Position numbers and translations under genes: made by a program. The notes under the pieces were generated by a model. That model saw nothing but the letters and a program-made list of their open reading frames with translations, had not been told where the DNA came from and ran no database searches. Of a DNA stretch of 9,257 nucleotides, positions 5,842-9,257 are shown piece by piece. Origin of the DNA: Chryseobacterium gleum (GTDB taxonomy: Bacteria; Bacteroidota; Bacteroidia; Flavobacteriales_D; Sanyastnellaceae); NCBI GenBank assembly GCA_945897395.1, contig CAMDFE010000050.1, positions 1-9,257 on the forward strand, in the 5' to 3' direction. The first letter of the stretch is position 1. Every line of letters starts with the position of its first letter.

Positions 5842-7370
5842 TTCTTTTTCTTTTATTCTTTTTTTGCATCCCCGTTTTTTCTCAAGAATGGGTGAAAGTC
5901 AAGTGCGTTTTAAATACTGAAGGGGGCGATTTACTCTCCGATTATAGAGGCGGGACAGCCTTGGTTATAAGTTCTAGGTTGAATCAGGTTTACGGACAAG
6001 GAACCATGCAAACAACTCGCATTTCGCGATTGCATAAAATAGATTTAGTTACACAACGCGAAGAAACATTCTTTCCTAAAGATTGGAATTTCGATGAGGG
6101 TGTTTCATGCTTTGGAGACGACAAGAATGAACTGTTTTTTCAAACTGAATTGGATGAACGCGGCACGCCTTCGAAGTCGTATAAAATATTTCTTTGGGAT
6201 TCTACTTTAACTTTTAAAAGTGTTGGCACACCTGTTGAAATGGCCGGAAACACGGGTGAAGGCGGGTATGACAATATGAACCCGACATACGATCCAAACG
6301 AAAAATTATTAGTCTTTTCGAGCAACCGCAGCGGTGGGTATGGTGCACATGATTTGTATGGATGCTATCGTGTTGGAAAGAGTTGGGGACCGGTTTTCAA
6401 TTTGGGTCCAGGCGTTAATACTTCCGACAACGAATTGGGAGCAACACTCTTTCAAGGCACGCTTTATTTTTCAAGAATGGACATGGAAGATAATTTGAAA
6501 ACGACCTTATATTCATCAATTCAAAAAGAAGGGTTCCAAACCTCAAAAACGCTTCCATCTCCTTTCAACAATGAAAAAGGAGACGCCTATAAAATTGTCT
6601 TCGTCTCAGCAAATGAAGCTTATGTCTCGCATGATCAGGAAATCGAACATTACATCCTTCCACAAAAAAGCAAACAAGTTCAATTTCGATTGAAGGAAGG
6701 AACGCGCGTATTGCCAAACATTGGACTGTCTGTTGTTTCTATTGGAAGTGGAGAACGTTCCGATTTGAAATCCAATGCCGAAGGATTGACAGCTTTATTC
6801 AACCTCTCGTTGGAAACGAAATACAAAGTGAGTATTCAAGAAAAAGATTGGGAAATTCTAAAGGCAACTGGGAATGGAAAGGGCTACAAGGCAGAACTGA
6901 TTGATGAATTCGCGAATATTATCCGCGTGTTTAAGTTCGACGCAAATGGAAATTTTCAGTTTGAATTACTCGATTTTGTCTACACGAACTTGACTTTGTT
7001 GGAAGAGGTAGATCGAAGTAAATTGAATTTTTCAAAGGTTGAGTCATCAATCAACACGAGCATTTCAACAAAAAAATATTTCTTTCCTGTGAATGAAAGT
7101 GCCCTAAATGAAATTCAGAAAATTGATTTGCGCAATTGGTTGAGAGATCAGACCAATTCAACATTCACCATTAGCGGATTCGCAAGTTCAGACGGAAGTT
7201 CAAAGCGAAATAAGGAATTGGCAAACACTAGAATTCAAGCGACCAAGCAATGGCTAATGGCAAATGGAATTCCAGAGAAAAATATAAAAATCAAAGTCAT
7301 AGGAATTAACGAACTTGGAGAGAAAGGTCGTCGCGTAGAGCTTCAAGCGATTCCATTATCTTCGCATTAA
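5817..7370 (+). CDS. Secreted PD40-repeat / OmpA-like C-terminal domain protein
   Basis: I place the start at the ATG at 5817, not at the earlier in-frame ATG at 5712, because 5817 begins a clear signal peptide: basic KR at 5-6, hydrophobic core 8-20 and likely cleavage after FS (22) before QEW. The start at 5712 would put 35 non-hydrophobic residues in front. The product is 517 residues. After the signal comes a beta-propeller region with PD40-type blocks, notably NPTYDPNEKLLVFSSNRSGG (155-174) and a second near 198-220 (GVNTSDNELGATLF). A beta-rich part that could be a carboxypeptidase-regulatory-like domain follows (about 286-345). The C-terminal OmpA-like peptidoglycan-binding domain spans about 418-512: GFASSDG (454-460), N465, R472 and GRRVEL (504-509). 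The architecture resembles the PorE/OmpA group of Bacteroidota but lacks N-terminal TPRs. It should sit in the periplasm or outer membrane, attached to peptidoglycan. It overlaps the DUF3109 gene by 25 bases. Confidence 0.88.
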   Translation: MESTKRSVILFLLFFFCIPVFSQEWVKVKCVLNTEGGDLLSDYRGGTALVISSRLNQVYGQGTMQTTRISRLHKIDLVTQREETFFPKDWNFDEGVSCFGDDKNELFFQTELDERGTPSKSYKIFLWDSTLTFKSVGTPVEMAGNTGEGGYDNMNPTYDPNEKLLVFSSNRSGGYGAHDLYGCYRVGKSWGPVFNLGPGVNTSDNELGATLFQGTLYFSRMDMEDNLKTTLYSSIQKEGFQTSKTLPSPFNNEKGDAYKIVFVSANEAYVSHDQEIEHYILPQKSKQVQFRLKEGTRVLPNIGLSVVSIGSGERSDLKSNAEGLTALFNLSLETKYKVSIQEKDWEILKATGNGKGYKAELIDEFANIIRVFKFDANGNFQFELLDFVYTNLTLLEEVDRSKLNFSKVESSINTSISTKKYFFPVNESALNEIQKIDLRNWLRDQTNSTFTISGFASSDGSSKRNKELANTRIQATKQWLMANGIPEKNIKIKVIGINELGEKGRRVELQAIPLSSH

Positions 7371-7384
7371 CAACACAAAAAATA

Positions 7385-7933
7385 ATGTTAAAAAAACTAT
7401 TTCCAAACCACGAATTAAGAATAGTAAAAGGAAAACTTACCGAAAGCGGAACATCGCATCTCGACGGTCAAGAAGATAAAGGTGCCCAACGTTGGGTGAA
7501 GTTGAACGATGAAGTGATTACACGCGTTAGCGATGGTTTGTATCACGCGCAGTGGGACGATGAGGTGGTTGTTGTTTGCGACAAGTACAACTTCATGGTT
7601 GGCTATTGGAATTTTTCAAAAGGTTCAGGAAGTGAACCGAACTACTCGGCCTCTATTGGTTCAACAGCTGTGGTTACCATAATTATACTCACTTCGATGA
7701 TGTTTAATTTTATTCCCATGCACGATCCGCAAAAGGGCGACATCATCACTTCCTTCTACAATTACATTTGGAAAGATGAGTTCTTTGTAACGCGTTGGTG
7801 GGCTACCGCTTTAATTATTGGCGTGTTCGGATTGTATGGATTTATTTGGACTCCCATCTATGCAATCGGACTTGTTAAGCGGGAGCGTCGGGCGGCCTTT
7901 ATGTTAGCTCCACACAGAAATATTGTCGAGTGA
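7385..7933 (+). CDS. Conserved-looking two-helix membrane protein of unknown function
   Basis: I do not recognise this 182-residue protein. The first 80 residues are soluble and probably beta-rich, with a motif-like stretch VKLNDEVITRVSDGLYHAQWDDEVVVV (38-64, first part polar, last part hydrophobic). Two strong membrane segments follow, at about 91-112 (IGSTAVVTIIILTSMMFNFI) and 138-164 (WWATALIIGVFGLYGFIWTP). They are separated by a short polar loop and followed by a basic KRERR tail (165-169), which by the positive-inside rule places both ends in the cytoplasm. There is no signal peptide. It starts 14 bases after the OmpA-like stop, behind an A-rich stretch that is typical of Bacteroidota start regions. 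Its stop overlaps the GTG of the DUF72 gene (GTGA). Intact overlaps on the downstream side and codon use like the neighbours support a real gene. Confidence 0.82.
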   Translation: MLKKLFPNHELRIVKGKLTESGTSHLDGQEDKGAQRWVKLNDEVITRVSDGLYHAQWDDEVVVVCDKYNFMVGYWNFSKGSGSEPNYSASIGSTAVVTIIILTSMMFNFIPMHDPQKGDIITSFYNYIWKDEFFVTRWWATALIIGVFGLYGFIWTPIYAIGLVKRERRAAFMLAPHRNIVE

Positions 7934-8772
7934 AATTCGGGAAATTAGAGAGCGTTGATCATCTTGAATTTTCATTAGACGTTCCTGCACAGGAGTATTC
8001 CTTCCTACCGAATGATCATTCGGGTATGTTAGAAATTATTATTGGCGGAACAGTTTGGGGCGTTCCGCAATGGAAGGGAATTCACTTTCCTGCCAAGGCG
8101 AAACCAACAGAGTTTCTTCACTACTATTCAAGACTCTTTCCGTGTATTGAATTCAACGGTTCGCACTATCGCATTCCTCCAGTTTCGCAGGTAGAGAAGT
8201 GGGTTGGGCAAGTCCCCGATAATTTTTTATTCTGTCCGAAGTTTCCACAAAGTATTTCGCATTGGAGGCAGTTTCAAAATTGCGAGCGCGAGACCGATTT
8301 ATTTATGGAAGCTCTTTTTGCTTTTGGAAACAATCTCGGAACGACATTCATTCAGCTGCCTCCGCATTACAGCCCTTCAAAGGCAGAACCTCTTTTGCGT
8401 TATTTGGAAAGACTTCCGAGAGATGTTCGCTATTCTGTTGAAATGCGTCACCCCGATTGGTTCTTGGGAAATGTCTTGGATGAGTTTGCCGAAGAATTTA
8501 AAAAGTTGAACGTGGGTTTGATCGTTTGCGATACAGCAGGAAGAAGAGATGCTGTGCACATGCGTTTGACAAGTGATGAGCTCGTGATTCGTTTTGGTGG
8601 AAATGATTTGCATGCGAGCGATGAGGTTCGCATGAACCAATGGGCGCAGCAACTTCGAGATTGGGAAAAGATTGGATTGAAGAAATGCTATTTCTGGATT
8701 CATCAGCCCGATAGTTTACACACGGTAGAATCCATGAATCAATTCAAGGAAGTTCTTTCCAACTACAAATAG
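7930..8772 (+). CDS. DUF72 (YecE-like) TIM-barrel protein
   Basis: This 280-residue cytoplasmic protein belongs to the DUF72/YecE family, a TIM-barrel fold of unknown function. Family blocks are GGTVWGVPQWKG (39-50), CIEFNGSHYRIP (72-83, matching the family's VExNxTFYR pattern), KFPQSISHW (104-112), TFIQLPP, a VEMRHPDW block and the final FWIHQPDS segment. The start is a GTG at 7930 that overlaps the upstream stop (GTGA). I prefer it to the ATG at 8026 because MKFGKLESVDHLEFSL matches the N-terminal extension I recall from Bacteroidota members, and because it couples translation to the preceding gene. The barrel's first Trp-Gly block is GTVWG here where many members have GTSGW/GCSGW. The gene ends in a 10-base convergent overlap with anmK. 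It is the last gene of the terC-family operon; no functional link to the others is evident. Confidence 0.93.
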   Translation: MKFGKLESVDHLEFSLDVPAQEYSFLPNDHSGMLEIIIGGTVWGVPQWKGIHFPAKAKPTEFLHYYSRLFPCIEFNGSHYRIPPVSQVEKWVGQVPDNFLFCPKFPQSISHWRQFQNCERETDLFMEALFAFGNNLGTTFIQLPPHYSPSKAEPLLRYLERLPRDVRYSVEMRHPDWFLGNVLDEFAEEFKKLNVGLIVCDTAGRRDAVHMRLTSDELVIRFGGNDLHASDEVRMNQWAQQLRDWEKIGLKKCYFWIHQPDSLHTVESMNQFKEVLSNYK

Positions 8773-9257
8773 ATACAACCGCCACAGCTGTCTTTAGAAG
8801 CGCCTGTAACTTCTGAGAGTGCTGTTGGCTGCTCAGACAGACGAAGTGCTCCTAATAGCGCGAAAATGAGCGCTTCTTTATATTGTATAGTATCGTTATC
8901 AGGAACAACAACAGCTAATTCTGTTTTCGATTGAATCGACTCAATGAGGAAAGAATTGAAAGCTCCTCCGCCTGTCACTAAAACACTTCCTGTCCAACCC
9001 TCAAAAATCTGCGCTATTTGAACCGACATGTGTTCTGTGCATGTCGCTAATAAATCACGGATGGTTAATTGCGATGCGCCAAGCAAGGGAAGGAAGTGAC
9101 GTTCGAACCATTCTTTTCCCAATGACTTCGGAAGTTCTTGCGAGTAGTAAGAAAGTGAATTTAGTTTTTCAAGAAGTTCAACATTTACAACTCCGCGTCT
9201 AGCCATTTCTCCGTTGGCATCGAATGGATATCCGGTTTGTTCAGCCAATAAATTCAA
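8763..9257 (-). CDS. anmK: Anhydro-N-acetylmuramic acid kinase (C-terminal part, 5' truncated)
   Basis: AnmK phosphorylates 1,6-anhydro-MurNAc released during cell-wall turnover to MurNAc-6-phosphate, using ATP, in the cytoplasm. The gene runs past the right edge; the frame is open at 9257 and the visible first codon (TTG) is probably an internal Leu of LNLLAEQ. About 165 codons, some 45 percent of the usual ~370-residue protein, are present. Visible motifs are DANGEMARRG (13-22), PKSLGKEW (43-50), the nucleotide-binding VTGGGAFN (94-101) and YKEALIFALL (126-135), then VTGASKDSCGG near the end, all typical of AnmK. The catalytic Asp lies upstream of the window's edge. The protein ends SCGGCIYL. 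The stop codon (CTA on the + strand, 8763-8765) lies inside the DUF72 gene, so the two genes converge and overlap by 10 bases without an intervening terminator. Confidence 0.95.
   Translation of the reverse strand: MNLLAEQTGYPFDANGEMARRGVVNVELLEKLNSLSYYSQELPKSLGKEWFERHFLPLLGASQLTIRDLLATCTEHMSVQIAQIFEGWTGSVLVTGGGAFNSFLIESIQSKTELAVVVPDNDTIQYKEALIFALLGALRLSEQPTALSEVTGASKDSCGGCIYL

Noticed and set aside
8204..8703. Open frames on both strands inside the DUF72 gene
   Set aside because: All are contained in a confident TIM-barrel gene and have no family features or start context of their own.
8796..8814. AGAAG ... CTTCT hairpin near the convergent gene ends
   Set aside because: The stem is only five pairs with a nine-base loop, lies inside anmK, and lacks a T run; not a credible terminator.
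1..9257. Search for CRISPR repeats, tRNA/rRNA genes, insertion-sequence ends, toxin-antitoxin or defence genes
   Set aside because: No repeated spacer pattern, transposase, inverted terminal repeats or RNA-gene signatures were seen; coding density and codon use are even across the window.

Overview
The window looks like chromosomal DNA from a member of the Bacteroidota, probably Flavobacteriia-like; the family-level guess (Crocinitomicaceae/Cryomorphaceae type) is weak. Reasons: low-to-moderate GC by eye, no clear Shine-Dalgarno sequences, a TAnnTTTG -7 promoter element, a secreted PD40-plus-OmpA protein of a Bacteroidota type, a two-domain SIS phosphoglucose/phosphomannose isomerase, and DUF3109 and DUF72 proteins with N-termini typical of the phylum. 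Eleven protein genes cover almost everything. The longest gap is 74 bases, and I see no RNA genes, mobile elements, CRISPR arrays or long repeats.

Region 1 (1-2682, + strand) is the tail of a sugar-modification cluster: the C-terminal part of a class III (glutamate-1-semialdehyde aminomutase-like) aminotransferase, a PtmA-like short-chain dehydrogenase and a DUF4910/DUF2172 aminopeptidase-like protein, each separated by one base. This trio resembles genes found in surface-glycan and nonulosonic-acid (legionaminic-type) clusters, so the part upstream of the window is probably a polysaccharide or glycoprotein-glycan locus.

Region 2 (2722-4418, + strand) is a housekeeping pair: a bifunctional phosphoglucose/phosphomannose isomerase and lipB (octanoyltransferase), joined by an ATGA overlap. 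The isomerase could also feed sugar phosphates into the glycan pathway.

Region 3 (4493-8772, + strand) reads as a five-gene operon: a TerC-family membrane protein, a ten-cysteine DUF3109 protein, a secreted PD40/OmpA envelope protein, a two-helix membrane protein of unknown function, and a DUF72 TIM-barrel protein. Most junctions overlap (ATGA, 25 bases, a 14-base gap, GTGA). It is preceded by a TACATTTG element only four bases before the terC-family ATG, which suggests a leaderless mRNA.

Region 4 (8763-9257, - strand) is the C-terminal part of anmK (anhydro-MurNAc kinase, cell-wall recycling). It converges on the DUF72 gene, and the two stop codons lie inside a 10-base overlap.

Nothing here is clearly a new defence or mobile system. 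The points most worth a second look are the uncharacterised TerC/DUF3109/OmpA/membrane-protein operon, its apparent leaderless promoter, and the glycan trio at the left edge.
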